NCBI GenBank assembly: GCA_038199755.1 | Contig: JBBPYR010000247.1 | Location: 1 to 26,096 of the forward strand | Origin: JBBPYR01 sp038199755 | Lineage (GTDB): Bacteria > Chloroflexota > Ktedonobacteria > Ktedonobacterales > Ktedonobacteraceae | Reading direction: 5' to 3' | DNA: 26,096 nt | Shown here: in pieces, positions 8,147 through 16,496 of the stretch | Layout of the letters: the number at the start of each line of letters is the position of its first letter | Numbering within the stretch: the stretch's first letter is position 1 | Program-made: the position numbers and the translations under genes | Notes under the pieces: generated by a model | What the model was told of the DNA's origin: nothing | The model's input: only the letters and a program-made list of their open reading frames with translations | Databases searched by the model: none

Positions 8147-8545
8147 ATGGCAGACTCGCTTTTCGACCAAGGCATGAATGTCCGTAAAGAGGTGATGGGT
8201 AACGACTATGTGGAACGAGCGATGACGCGCACCACCGAATTCGATGCCGACTTCCAACGCTACATCACAGAGATGGCCTGGGGCAGCGTGTGGGCGCGAC
8301 CAGACCTAGACCGACGGACAAGAAGCCTAGTGACAATCGCAATTTTGGCGGCCCTTGGTCGCGAAGAACTGGTCGTCCACCTGCGTGCCAGTCAAAATAT
8401 TGGCGTCGATCGCCGCGAAATCGCCGAAATGCTGATGCATGTGGCCGTCTACGCAGGTGTGCCAGCTGCCAATAATGCCTTCGCCCTGGCAAAGAAAGTA
8501 TTTGAGCAGATTGACAACGCGCAGTCAAAGCAGGAGGATGCATAA
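8147..8545 (+). CDS. pcaC: 4-carboxymuconolactone decarboxylase
   Basis: It converts gamma-carboxymuconolactone to beta-ketoadipate enol-lactone in the protocatechuate branch of the beta-ketoadipate pathway. The 132 residues match the length of stand-alone PcaC (about 130) and show the carboxymuconolactone-decarboxylase/AhpD-like fold pattern: the family opening FDQGMNVRKEVMG, the helix YITEMAWGSVWARPDLDRR, and RSLVTIAILAALGREEL-(V)-HLRA. It is not fused to an enol-lactone hydrolase (no PcaD part, unlike PcaL). It starts 2 nt after the MetE-like gene and ends 4 nt before pcaH. Context (pcaHGB next) makes the assignment firm. Confidence 0.92.
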   Translation: MADSLFDQGMNVRKEVMGNDYVERAMTRTTEFDADFQRYITEMAWGSVWARPDLDRRTRSLVTIAILAALGREELVVHLRASQNIGVDRREIAEMLMHVAVYAGVPAANNAFALAKKVFEQIDNAQSKQEDA

Positions 8546-8549
8546 GAGC

Positions 8550-9290
8550 ATGAGCAACATCACAATTGGCGACATCGTTCGCGGCGACCGCGAAGTCTTT
8601 CCGCCCTACCTGTACGAGGCCTATCAATCCACACGGCGGCGTGCGCCAACGCTTCCACTGATTGATGTGCCGTTGACGATTACCGAACTGACGGGACCCG
8701 GCTCCGTCATCAGTGCTATTACGCCAGAGGATGCTGATCTTACCCGCAACGCTGGCACCGGCGGCGAGGCCATCGGTCAGCGTATCATCGTCACCGGGCG
8801 TGTGCTCGATGAGCGTGGTACGCCAATCCCCAATACGCTGCTAGAGATATGGCAGGCCAACGCCTCTGGTCGTTATCTGCACAAGCGCGATCAATGGCCA
8901 GGGCCGCTCGACCCCAACTTTCTGGGTATAGGTCGCTGTTTAACGAACGCAGAAGGTGTCTATCGCTTCCTGACTATACGCCCAGGTGCCTATCCCTGGA
9001 AGAATCATTATAACGCTTGGCGACCAGCCCATATTCACTACTCCGTGTTTGGCCCGTGGACGCTATCACGCTTGGTCACGCAGATGTATTTCCCTGATGA
9101 CCCGCTACACTCTCTCGACCCCATTATGAGTTCAGTACCAACTGAAGGGGCACGCACGGCATTGATTGCCACTTATGACCATAACCTGACCGAGCCAGAG
9201 TGGGCATTAGGCTATCGCTGGGATATTGTTGTGCGTGGGCCTCATGCCACACATTTTGAGCCAGCGCGGATAGAAGGGGAAAGAAGATGA
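8550..9290 (+). CDS. pcaH: Protocatechuate 3,4-dioxygenase beta subunit
   Basis: This is the iron(III)-binding subunit that, with PcaG, opens the ring of protocatechuate to 3-carboxy-cis,cis-muconate. All four expected iron ligands are present (numbering from the ATG at 8550, 246 residues): Tyr109 in GRYLHKRD, Tyr148 in GAYPWKN, and His161/His163 in RPAHIH. Length fits PcaH (about 240). I prefer the ATG at 8550 (MSNITIGD), 12 nt after AGGAGG; an ATG at 8539 lies only 1 nt after that site. The longer open frame beginning at 8439 overlaps pcaC and is not used. The stop overlaps the pcaG start (ATGA). Confidence 0.95.
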   Translation: MSNITIGDIVRGDREVFPPYLYEAYQSTRRRAPTLPLIDVPLTITELTGPGSVISAITPEDADLTRNAGTGGEAIGQRIIVTGRVLDERGTPIPNTLLEIWQANASGRYLHKRDQWPGPLDPNFLGIGRCLTNAEGVYRFLTIRPGAYPWKNHYNAWRPAHIHYSVFGPWTLSRLVTQMYFPDDPLHSLDPIMSSVPTEGARTALIATYDHNLTEPEWALGYRWDIVVRGPHATHFEPARIEGERR

Positions 9291-9895
9291 GCACACCCAA
9301 TTCACCAGCAACGCTGGGCCTGACCGCTTCTCAGACCGTCGGACCTTTCTTTGCGCCCGCGATCCTACGCGAGGATGCCCGCCGCAATGTGCTGACACAA
9401 GCGGAGACCGTCGGAGAGCGCATCCGTATCGAGGGGAGCGTCTTCGATGGAGATCACCAGCCCGTCAATGACGCGCTGATCGAGATTTGGCAAGCCAACG
9501 CGCACGGTCGCTACAATCACCCTGCCGATCAAGGAACAGCAACGTTGGACCCCACCTTCCTCGGCTTTGGTCGCTCTGGCACCGACGAAACTGGCAGCTA
9601 CTGGTTCGAGACCATCAAGCCCGGCTCCGTCCCCTTTGATAACGCGGACGCACAGACGCAAGCACCGCATATTTGTGTCACTGTATTTTCTCGTGGCATG
9701 CTCAACCATGCCGTGACCCGCCTGTACTTCGCCGACGAACCAAGCAATAGCCGTGATCCCATCTTGCAGCTTGTACCAACCGAACGGCGTCCAACTCTGC
9801 TCGCCCAACTCGTGCAGTCAAGTGGCTCCCTGCCTCTGTACCGCTTTGATATCATCCTACAAGGAGAGAACGAAACCGCATTCTTCAACCTGTAA
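9287..9895 (+). CDS. pcaG: Protocatechuate 3,4-dioxygenase alpha subunit
   Basis: This is the non-iron partner of PcaH; the two form the active-site cleft of the (alpha-beta-Fe) dioxygenase. The 202-residue length equals typical PcaG. It shares the intradiol-dioxygenase beta-sandwich pattern with PcaH (TASQTVGPFF start, IEIWQANAHGRYNHP, DPTFLGFGRSGTDETG) but lacks the His-x-His ligand pair, reading APHICVTVF instead, as expected for the alpha chain. The ATG overlaps the pcaH stop by 4 nt, so the two subunits are probably made in equal amounts by coupled translation. pcaB follows after 18 nt. Confidence 0.95.
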   Translation: MSTPNSPATLGLTASQTVGPFFAPAILREDARRNVLTQAETVGERIRIEGSVFDGDHQPVNDALIEIWQANAHGRYNHPADQGTATLDPTFLGFGRSGTDETGSYWFETIKPGSVPFDNADAQTQAPHICVTVFSRGMLNHAVTRLYFADEPSNSRDPILQLVPTERRPTLLAQLVQSSGSLPLYRFDIILQGENETAFFNL

Positions 9896-9913
9896 TAAGA
9901 GGGGCTACATCCT

Positions 9914-11257
9914 ATGTCAGAGCCAATCGATACATTGTTCAGCACCGCGAAGATGTCAGCTGCATTCTCATCGGCGGCCCATGTGCAGGGCATGCTCAGC
10001 TTTGAGGCTGCACTAGCCCATGCCGAGGCGCAGGTTGGCATCATGCCGCAAGAGGCCGCGAATGCCATTGCCACTTGCTGCAAGGTAGAGCTTTTCGATG
10101 TCGCAGAACTGTATCGTGAGGTTGTGAATGCGGGCACGCCCGCCATTCCGCTCGTGCGCATGTTGACGGCCCAGGTCAAGGATGATGCCCAAAGGTTTGT
10201 GCATTGGGGAGCCACTAGCCAGGACGCCATTGACACCGCCCTCATGCTATTGATGCGGAACGGGCTTGCTCTTCTTATAGCCGATATGCAAGATATCTGT
10301 ACCACATGTGCCGCCCTTGCCGAGCAGTACCGTCACACCCCCATGATTGGGCGCACGCTGTTGCAGCAGGCATTGCCCATCACGTTTGGTCTGAAGGCTG
10401 CCCGTTGGCTTGCACTGGCAACACGCCAATTGAGCGCGTTGCGTGAGCGCACAAGGCAAAGCTTGGCTGTGCAACTGGGGGGAGCCGCCGGAACGCTGGC
10501 CTCGCTCGGTAATGATGGCCTTTCTGTAGTGGAATTGCTGGCAAAAGAACTTGACCTGCCCGTGCCAGACCTACCCTGGCACACTGAGCGCGACCGCATT
10601 GCCGAGATCGCCAGCACGCTTGGCATCGTGGCGGGTGCGATGGCAAAGATCGCGCAAGATATCGCCCTACTCGCGCAAACTGAGGTCGCTGAGGTGAGCG
10701 AGGGGGCCGCACCGGGGAAGGGTGGCTCGTCCGCCATGCCCCAGAAGCGCAATCCAGTTGACGCGACCGCCGCCCTCGCCTCCGCACGCTTGGCAGTTGG
10801 CATGGTTCCCGTCGTGCTGGTGGCAATGACGCAGGAGCATGAACGTGCCGTCGGTGCTTGGCAAGCGGAATGGTCCGCTATTCCCCATCTTTTCCGCACC
10901 ACGGCCAGCGCAGTCGAGCATGTTCGTATAGCCCTTGCAGGCTTGCAGGTCGATGCCGCACACATGAGCGCGAACCTCGCTTTGACAAAAGGGCTAGTCA
11001 TGGCCGAGTCGCTCACCATGGCACTCGCGGCCCACATAGGCCGACCAGCAGCCTACCGCATCGTCCAGAATGCCTGCAACCGCGTCATCAGTTCGGGACT
11101 AAGTCTCCAACAAATTGCATCGGAAGACGCTCAGATTACCAGCACCCTCTCACCCTCACAAATCGTACAAGCTCTCGACCCCGCACAGTATTTAGGCAGC
11201 ACCAATCTCTTCATCGACCGCGCCCTCGCAACCTATCATGCAATGAAAAAAACATAG
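9914..11257 (+). CDS. pcaB: 3-carboxy-cis,cis-muconate cycloisomerase
   Basis: It turns the PcaHG product into gamma-carboxymuconolactone, the substrate of PcaC. It belongs to the fumarase/aspartase superfamily: the signature GSSAMPQKRNP lies at 271-281, with the conserved VHWGATSQD at 96-104 and the helix-rich middle region typical of the fold. Its 447 residues match bacterial PcaB (about 450) rather than adenylosuccinate lyase, and the context decides between the two. The ATG at 9914 follows an AAGAGGGG ribosome site. It is the last pca gene here; a new promoter follows at 11270. Confidence 0.93.
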   Translation: MSEPIDTLFSTAKMSAAFSSAAHVQGMLSFEAALAHAEAQVGIMPQEAANAIATCCKVELFDVAELYREVVNAGTPAIPLVRMLTAQVKDDAQRFVHWGATSQDAIDTALMLLMRNGLALLIADMQDICTTCAALAEQYRHTPMIGRTLLQQALPITFGLKAARWLALATRQLSALRERTRQSLAVQLGGAAGTLASLGNDGLSVVELLAKELDLPVPDLPWHTERDRIAEIASTLGIVAGAMAKIAQDIALLAQTEVAEVSEGAAPGKGGSSAMPQKRNPVDATAALASARLAVGMVPVVLVAMTQEHERAVGAWQAEWSAIPHLFRTTASAVEHVRIALAGLQVDAAHMSANLALTKGLVMAESLTMALAAHIGRPAAYRIVQNACNRVISSGLSLQQIASEDAQITSTLSPSQIVQALDPAQYLGSTNLFIDRALATYHAMKKT

Positions 11258-11269
11258 AGACAGTGAGCC

Positions 11270-11299
11270 TTGCGACGCTGCGCCAAGAAAAGATATAAT
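11270..11299 (+). promoter_or_regulatory. Predicted promoter of the aminotransferase-MFS pair
   Basis: TTGCGA (11270-11275), an 18-bp spacer and a perfect TATAAT (11294-11299) lie just after pcaB and about 130 bp before the aminotransferase ATG. This suggests these two genes can be transcribed separately from the pca genes. Confidence 0.6.
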
Positions 11300-11431
11300 G
11301 GGTAAACGTGTCTTCTTACTGTTTTGTTGTGGCTGAGGGTCGGTATCGCGTTTCCCATGTCCCTATGTTGGGCTATCGTCGTATGTTCTCGCGTTTCCGT
11401 CCCGTGCGTTCCACAGGATGGAGTTTCCTCT

Positions 11432-12610
11432 ATGTCCACCACCGCCAAGCGGGTCGCTACTTTTGGCACCACTATTTTTACCGAAATAAATACATTGGCT
11501 CAAGAATTTAATGCGCTCAACCTGGGTCAGGGCAAACCCGACTTTGAGTCGCCAGCGGATATCGTGGCACGCCTATCACAGGACGTGCTCTCTGGCCGTT
11601 ACAACCAGTACGCCCCCGGCCCTGGCACGTCCTCTCTGCGTCAGGCGGTCGCCACCCATGCGCGCCGTTTCTATGATATGAATATCGACGCCAACAATGG
11701 CGTGGTCATCACGGCGGGTGCGACGGAAGGGGTGTTCTCGGCTGTGCTGGGCCTGGTTGACCCCGGCGACGAGGTAATCGTCATCGAACCATTTTATGAC
11801 TCGTATGTGCCAAACATCATCATGGCCCACGCTGTGCCTGTTTTCGTGCCTCTGCGCCAGCCAACATGGAGCTTTGATCCCGCCGAACTGCGTGCCGCCT
11901 TTACTGCTAAGACACGCGCCATCATCCTGAATTCGCCGCATAACCCTTCGGGCCGCGTATTTACCCGTGAGGAACTCAACCTGATCGCGCAACTGTGTAT
12001 CGAGCATGATGTCACGGTGATCTCCGACGAGGTGTACGAGCATCTGATTTTTGGCGCGGCCCAACATATCCCCATTGCCACGCTTCCGGGCATGTTCGAG
12101 CGCACCGTCACCGTGGGTAGCGCGGGCAAGATGTTCAGCGTCACAGGTTGGAAGGTTGGTTGGGTCTATGGGCCACCAAAGCTCATTCAAGGGGTCGCGC
12201 AGGCGCACCAGTTCGTGACCTTCGCCGTGCATCATCCAACACAGGAGACGATTGCTTACGCCCTCAACCTGCCTGATAGCTATTATCAGGAATTTCAGGC
12301 ATTGTACGAAAAAAAGCTGGCCTTGATGCGTGCCGCCCTTGATAGCGCGGGCCTGCGCTACTTCACGCCGCAGGGCACCTATTTTGTGATGGTGGATTAT
12401 TCGTCGGTGTTTACTGGCACCCCGTTTGAGTTTACGCGCTATCTCACCAAAGAAATAGGCGTTGCCTGTATTCCGCCTGAAACCTTTTATGGGATCGAGC
12501 ACGCCCAGCTTGGGCAGGGTTATGTGCGCTTCGCATTCTGCAAAAGCGATGAAATGCTACAACAGGTTCAGGTGCGTCTCGCTCGTCTGACAAGTAAGGC
12601 GAGTGCATAA
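11432..12610 (+). CDS. PLP-dependent aminotransferase, class I/II (kynurenine/methionine aminotransferase-like)
   Basis: This is a fold-type I aminotransferase that moves an amino group from an amino acid to a 2-oxo acid through pyridoxal phosphate. Numbered from the ATG at 11432 (392 residues): substrate/PLP loop GQGKPDF (32-38), NSPHNPSGRVF (167-177), SDEVYEH with the PLP-ring Asp and Tyr (198-204), and the PLP Lys233 in SAGKMFSVTGWKVGW. The K-x-F-x-VTGWKVGW stretch resembles YbdL-type methionine and kynurenine aminotransferases; the exact substrate is not decidable. An AGGATGGAG ribosome site 8 nt upstream supports this ATG over the longer frame from 11324. The last codons overlap the MFS start. 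No obvious link to protocatechuate breakdown is seen; its neighbour may transport its substrate. Confidence 0.9.
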   Translation: MSTTAKRVATFGTTIFTEINTLAQEFNALNLGQGKPDFESPADIVARLSQDVLSGRYNQYAPGPGTSSLRQAVATHARRFYDMNIDANNGVVITAGATEGVFSAVLGLVDPGDEVIVIEPFYDSYVPNIIMAHAVPVFVPLRQPTWSFDPAELRAAFTAKTRAIILNSPHNPSGRVFTREELNLIAQLCIEHDVTVISDEVYEHLIFGAAQHIPIATLPGMFERTVTVGSAGKMFSVTGWKVGWVYGPPKLIQGVAQAHQFVTFAVHHPTQETIAYALNLPDSYYQEFQALYEKKLALMRAALDSAGLRYFTPQGTYFVMVDYSSVFTGTPFEFTRYLTKEIGVACIPPETFYGIEHAQLGQGYVRFAFCKSDEMLQQVQVRLARLTSKASA

Positions 12611-13895
12611 CCGTATGCCTGGTGATACAACTGACGGAACTCGAACGGAAGTAAAACCTACTTCTGGCAATGACCCATATCAAGCCTTTCGCTTTCGCGA
12701 CTACCGTTTGCTCTTCCTTGGCACCTTTATGGAGTCAATGGGCTCGCAGATGGTGAATGTCGCCATTGGCTGGGAACTGTATGAGCGTACAGGTTCCGCT
12801 TTTGCCCTCGGGCTTGTTGGCCTCGTGCAGGTTCTCCCTGTGATCTTGCTCTCCTTGCCCGCAGGCCACCTCGTGGATCGCCTCAATCGGCGAAAAATTG
12901 TGGTTGTGACGCAGATTGTGCTGGCTCTCGCGGGCTTAGCCCTCACCATTTTATCCTATAGCCATGGACCTATTGTATTGATGTATGGCTGCATCTTCAT
13001 GATGGGGATCGCCATCGCCTTCAATAGTCCCGCCGTGTCCACGCTGCTGCCTCAGACTGTTCCGGTGCAGAGCTATGAGAGTGCCGCGACATGGAGCAGT
13101 AGTGCGTGGCAACTGGCTTCTGTGCTTGGTCCCGCCTTGGGTGGCCTGCTGATTGCGTTCACCCATAGTGCTTCGCCAGTCTATGCCATCAACGCTTTTT
13201 GTGCCTTGACCTTTCTTGTGCTGGTTCTCTTGTTACGCAAACAACCACAGATGCACCTAATAACTGCCGATGGCGAGAAAGTACGTATCTCATTTCTGGA
13301 AGGGGTGAAGTTTCTCTGGCAGACGAAGATCATCTTGGCGGCGATTACGCTTGATCTCTTTGCTGTGCTGTTAGGTGGTGCGACGACATTGCTGCCAATC
13401 TTCGCGAAGGATATTCTGCACGTTGGCCCTAGCGGACTAGGTTGGTTACGGGCTGCTCCATCGGTTGGTGCCATCTGTGTATCCATCGGCCTAGCTTACT
13501 TACCACGCTTCAAAAAGGCTGGTATGGTCTTGTTATTGGCGGTGGCGGGTTTTGGTGCTGCGACGATCATCTTTGGCGTCTCGCGTTCGTTCTGGCTCTC
13601 GCTACTGATGCTCTTCCTGCTCGGCTCTTTTGATAATGTTAGCGTCGTCATCCGTAGCACCCTGCTTTTGACGCGCACACCTGATGCTTTGCGCGGACGT
13701 ATCTCTGCCGTGAACTCTCTGTTTATCGGTGCCTCAAACGAACTGGGCGGCTTCGAGTCTGGTCTGGCTGCCCAACTTTTCGGACCAGTGCTAGCAGTTG
13801 CCGCCGGTGGCGTGGGCACCATTCTCGTCGTGCTCTGCGTTGCCCTGCTCTGGCCCGAAATGCGCCGACTAGGCAGAGTGAGCGACCTCCCCTAA
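12603..13895 (+). CDS. Major facilitator superfamily transporter (MFS_3/EntS-like)
   Basis: This is a proton- or substrate-driven inner-membrane carrier of about 430 residues. After a hydrophilic, charged N-terminal tail come hydrophobic helices such as ALGLVGLVQVLPVILLSLPA, IVLALAGLALTIL and VLMYGCIFMMGIAIAF. The loop AGHLVDRLNRRKIVVV has the MFS inter-helix 2-3 motif (G-x-x-x-D-R-x-x-R-R). The RGRISAVNSLFIGASNELGGFESG stretch near helix 10-11 is typical of the MFS_3 (enterobactin-exporter-like) branch. The start may be GTG 12603, overlapping the aminotransferase by 8 nt, or ATG 12615. Direction and substrate are unknown; an export role would fit the branch. A G/C-rich repeat block starts directly after its stop. 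Confidence 0.9.
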   Translation: MHNRMPGDTTDGTRTEVKPTSGNDPYQAFRFRDYRLLFLGTFMESMGSQMVNVAIGWELYERTGSAFALGLVGLVQVLPVILLSLPAGHLVDRLNRRKIVVVTQIVLALAGLALTILSYSHGPIVLMYGCIFMMGIAIAFNSPAVSTLLPQTVPVQSYESAATWSSSAWQLASVLGPALGGLLIAFTHSASPVYAINAFCALTFLVLVLLLRKQPQMHLITADGEKVRISFLEGVKFLWQTKIILAAITLDLFAVLLGGATTLLPIFAKDILHVGPSGLGWLRAAPSVGAICVSIGLAYLPRFKKAGMVLLLAVAGFGAATIIFGVSRSFWLSLLMLFLLGSFDNVSVVIRSTLLLTRTPDALRGRISAVNSLFIGASNELGGFESGLAAQLFGPVLAVAAGGVGTILVVLCVALLWPEMRRLGRVSDLP

Positions 13896-13898
13896 TAG

Positions 13899-14090
13899 TA
13901 GGGGCGGGGGCGGCGGTCGAGGCGGGGATGGGACCCTTGGGTCGCCCGTGCCGGCAATACCCCCCCCTTAAGCGGACGATTCAGTAGGGGCGGGGGCGGA
14001 CGACGTGGCTGGGCTGGGACCCTTGGGTCGCCCGTGCCGGGGATACCCACTCGTGGCTTTACAATCGCCCGCGCCGGGGATACCGTCCCT
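13899..14090. repeat. G/C-rich intergenic repeat block A (two units)
   Basis: It fills the convergent gap between the MFS gene and the next gene. It holds two copies of the core GGGACCCTTGGGTCGCCC (starting 13930 and 14016), each preceded by a TAGGGGCGGGGGCGG lead. The second copy is introduced by CTTAAGCGGACGATTCAG. A degenerate third piece (GCGCCGGGGATACCGTCCC) follows. The same units fill 22127-22420. The core can pair as GACCC-TT-GGGTC. No protein-coding signal is seen. Confidence 0.8.
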
Positions 14091-14771
14091 CTACCAAATA
14101 TAAGGAATGAGACGATATTTTACCTGCGTTATATAGGCATCATAACCTTGCAGCTCCAACTGTAACGTGTGTTCCTCCATCACTGCCCGCCTCGCAATTA
14201 GACCTACAAGGAGCAATCCCCATAGCAGTCCGTACCAGGACCCCAACAAGAGGGCTGTTCCAGACAGCAAGAGCAGAGCGGCAGCATACATCGGATGACG
14301 CACAAAGTGATAGGGCCCGCTAACTACGACCGTTTGCCCGCGCTCTTCCTGAATGCGAACCAGTGGTGACAGGTATGAGTTAGCCTGAAATGTGAGGAAG
14401 AAAAGGAAGAATGAGCCCAGCAGTAGTATTACCCCCACTATCTGAAGCCAGACCGGCACCTGTGACCAGTGAAAGCGCACAGCGTCGAGTGGCATCAGGA
14501 TCAGCCAGATGATGAAGGTGACGTTTAGCAAAACGACAAACACCTTGTCCCAGGCTTTTTGATCGGAACTGGACATGGCTGTGCGCTCGTTGAGCAAGCC
14601 AGGGTTGTGCTTGAACAACCAGATCGTGATGGCGATATCAAAGCTAAAGAACAGCACCAAGAAGACCCACCCGGCAAGCCAGTTGATGGTCCCCGCCGAG
14701 AGAAACAGGACCAGAGTGAAGACCACAAACAGGAAGACGAGTCCTGCAATGGCTTTGAGAGTGACCGACAT
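14091..14771 (-). CDS. Isoprenylcysteine carboxyl methyltransferase (ICMT)/PEMT-like integral membrane protein
   Basis: Proteins of this family are small membrane methyltransferases or relatives of unknown substrate. From the ATG at 14771 (226 residues, GGAGGTG ribosome site upstream) there are about five hydrophobic segments: FLFVVFTLVLFLSAG, LAGWVFLVLFFSFDIAITIWLF, a central pair, and ALLLLSGTALLLGSWYGLLWG. The C-terminal SAM-binding signature is present: SGPYHFVRHPMYAA, then an EEHTLQLELQGYDAYITQVKYR stretch ending in LIPYIW. The longer open frame upstream to 14966 overlaps the divergent ligase and starts with non-membrane, low-quality sequence, so I reject it. Bacterial ICMT-like proteins usually do not act on prenyl-cysteine; the substrate here is unknown. 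Confidence 0.87.
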   Translation of the reverse strand: MSVTLKAIAGLVFLFVVFTLVLFLSAGTINWLAGWVFLVLFFSFDIAITIWLFKHNPGLLNERTAMSSSDQKAWDKVFVVLLNVTFIIWLILMPLDAVRFHWSQVPVWLQIVGVILLLGSFFLFFLTFQANSYLSPLVRIQEERGQTVVVSGPYHFVRHPMYAAALLLLSGTALLLGSWYGLLWGLLLVGLIARRAVMEEHTLQLELQGYDAYITQVKYRLIPYIW

Positions 14772-14820
14772 ATGACACCTCCATCTCAAGTATAGCATAA
14801 TCCGTCGTTTGAGGATAACG

Positions 14821-14829
14821 TGATATAAT
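14821..14829 (+). promoter_or_regulatory. Extended -10 element of the acyl-CoA ligase gene
   Basis: TGATATAAT (TGn plus a perfect TATAAT at 14824-14829) lies about 75 bp before the ligase ATG. No good -35 is seen, which fits an extended -10 promoter. Confidence 0.55.
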
Positions 14830-14903
14830 GCCAGACATATCCTAGCGTGCTTTAGTGTGTCCTGTCTAAAACAACGATGTATTGCAGACGAGGAGAAGAC
14901 GCG

Positions 14904-16463
14904 ATGCCAGCTTCCGAAAATGCCTCCAATGTTGCCCCAAAACCAATGCACTACCTTGATGCTCACGCACTTGTACGTCCCAACAAAACTGCCTTGATCT
15001 GTAGGGATCGCTCGCTTACCTATGCCCAGTGGAATGGACGTGCCCGCCGCATTGCCAATGCCCTTAGCAAGATGGGTGTGAGGGCAGGTGATCGTGTTGC
15101 GGTCATGTCCTACAACTCAATGGAACTGCTTGAGATCGCGGGTGGTCTGTCAAAGCTCTCCGCCATTGCTGTGCTGCTCAACTATCGCTTGCGCGAACAA
15201 GAGGTGGCCTACATCCTCAATGACTGTCAGGCGAAAGTGGCAATAGCAGGTGCCGGACTGGTGGCAGTGGTTGAACGCGCCCGTGCGCAGGTCGCGCCGG
15301 ATGTCGTGTATATCGCCGTCGGTGATGATCTGTCCCCAAACTGGCTGCGCTACGAAGAGGTACTTGCTGGCTCTAGTGAAGAGGTGCCCGATGTCGAGGG
15401 TGGCTTAGGCTCCTCGATGAGCTATACATCCGGCACCACGGGTAAACCGAAGGGAGCCTATCGACCGCGTGGTGTGCCGCCACAGGATGTCATGCAGCTT
15501 GTACAAGCCTTTGAAATGGCTGAGTCAGATGTCCATTTGTTGGCGGGTCCATATTATCATAGCGCACCCAGCTTCTTCGTCTCGCTCAACATGTTGTTGG
15601 GGGCCACGCTCGTCATTCAGCCAAAGTACGATCCGCTAGATGCACTGCAACTGATTAACCGCCACAAGATCACCACAACCTTTATGGCTCCCACGCTGCT
15701 GCATCGTCTCTGCGATGTGCCTGAAGACGTGCTTTCCCGTTACGACACCTCTTCTTTACGCGCTTTCATTCTCGGCGGTGCCCCTTGCCCCTTTGTGTTG
15801 AAGGAGCGGGCCACAAAACGCTTCGGCGAAACTGTGTGGGAATTTTATGGCGCGACCGAAACCGGCATCGTGACCATCCTGCGACCGGAAGATCAGCTAG
15901 GCAAGCCGGGCTCATGTGGCAAAATCGCCCCCGGTCAGCAGATACGCCTGCTTGACGCCGCTGGTCACGATGTGCCCGATGGTACACCAGGGGAGATGTG
16001 GTCGCGCAACGATTGGTTGGCAGAATATTACAACAAGCCGGAGGCCACCGCCAAAAACATGCATGATGGCTTCTTCTCCGTCGGCGATATCGCCTACCGT
16101 GATGCCGAGGGCTATTACTTTATCTGTGATCGCAAGATTGACATGATTGTTTCCGGCGGCGTCAACATTTATCCAGCGGAGATCGAGGCGGCTTTGACCG
16201 CGCACCCAGCCGTGGCCGATGTCGCCGTGATTGGCGTTCCCGACGACTACTGGGGCGAGTCGGTCAAGGCCATTATCGCATTGTTACCGGGAACTCATGC
16301 CACCGCTGAGGAACTGATTGCCTTTTGTGGAACACGCTTGGCCGACTATAAAAGGCCGCGTTCCATCGACTTTGTGAGCGAACTTCCACGCAATCCTACG
16401 GGCAAGCTGCTCAAGAAGAGCATTCGCGACCCCTATTGGAAAGACGTGGGCAGAAGAATTTAG
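14904..16463 (+). CDS. AMP-forming acyl-CoA synthetase/ligase
   Basis: It adenylates a carboxylic acid with ATP and transfers it to CoA. From the ATG at 14904 (519 residues; GAGGAGA ribosome site 8 nt upstream) the ANL-superfamily motifs appear in order: P-loop YTSGTTGKPKGA (about 174-185), EFYGATETG, the hinge region FSVGDIAYRDAEGYYFICDR, then MIVSGGVNIYPAEIE, and the catalytic lysine in NPTGKLLKK near the end. The sequence after the P-loop reads YRPRG rather than the common LTHRN, as in a subset of fatty/aromatic acyl-CoA synthetases. The substrate is not readable; fatty acids or lignin-type aromatic acids both fit the surroundings. Transcribed alone, convergent to the FAD oxidase gene. Confidence 0.9.
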   Translation: MPASENASNVAPKPMHYLDAHALVRPNKTALICRDRSLTYAQWNGRARRIANALSKMGVRAGDRVAVMSYNSMELLEIAGGLSKLSAIAVLLNYRLREQEVAYILNDCQAKVAIAGAGLVAVVERARAQVAPDVVYIAVGDDLSPNWLRYEEVLAGSSEEVPDVEGGLGSSMSYTSGTTGKPKGAYRPRGVPPQDVMQLVQAFEMAESDVHLLAGPYYHSAPSFFVSLNMLLGATLVIQPKYDPLDALQLINRHKITTTFMAPTLLHRLCDVPEDVLSRYDTSSLRAFILGGAPCPFVLKERATKRFGETVWEFYGATETGIVTILRPEDQLGKPGSCGKIAPGQQIRLLDAAGHDVPDGTPGEMWSRNDWLAEYYNKPEATAKNMHDGFFSVGDIAYRDAEGYYFICDRKIDMIVSGGVNIYPAEIEAALTAHPAVADVAVIGVPDDYWGESVKAIIALLPGTHATAEELIAFCGTRLADYKRPRSIDFVSELPRNPTGKLLKKSIRDPYWKDVGRRI

Positions 16464-16496
16464 ATTCAGGATGTCCGCAGAGTACTCTGCTTCTGC
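16450..16496. terminator. Palindrome between convergent genes, possible bidirectional terminator
   Basis: A perfect 14-bp palindrome GCAGAGTACTCTGC (16477-16490) lies in the 32-bp gap between the ligase and oxidase stops. Outside it, GCAGAAG (16450-16456) pairs with CTTCTGC (16490-16496), an alternative fold. There is no T tract, so the terminator role is tentative. Confidence 0.35.

Noticed and set aside
8439..8549. Longer N-terminus of PcaH
   Set aside because: It would overlap pcaC by about 100 bp out of frame; the ATG at 8550 follows AGGAGG and gives the family's usual start.
9914..11257. Adenylosuccinate or argininosuccinate lyase for pcaB
   Set aside because: The superfamily signature is shared, but length and the pcaHG context support carboxymuconate cycloisomerase.
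11324..11431. Longer N-terminus of the aminotransferase (428 aa)
   Set aside because: The 36 extra residues are unlike the family; the ATG at 11432 has AGGATGGAG 8 nt upstream.
14772..14966. Longer N-terminus of the ICMT-like protein (291 aa)
   Set aside because: The extension covers the divergent promoter and ligase leader; the ATG at 14771 has a good GGAGG ribosome site and gives a normal family length.
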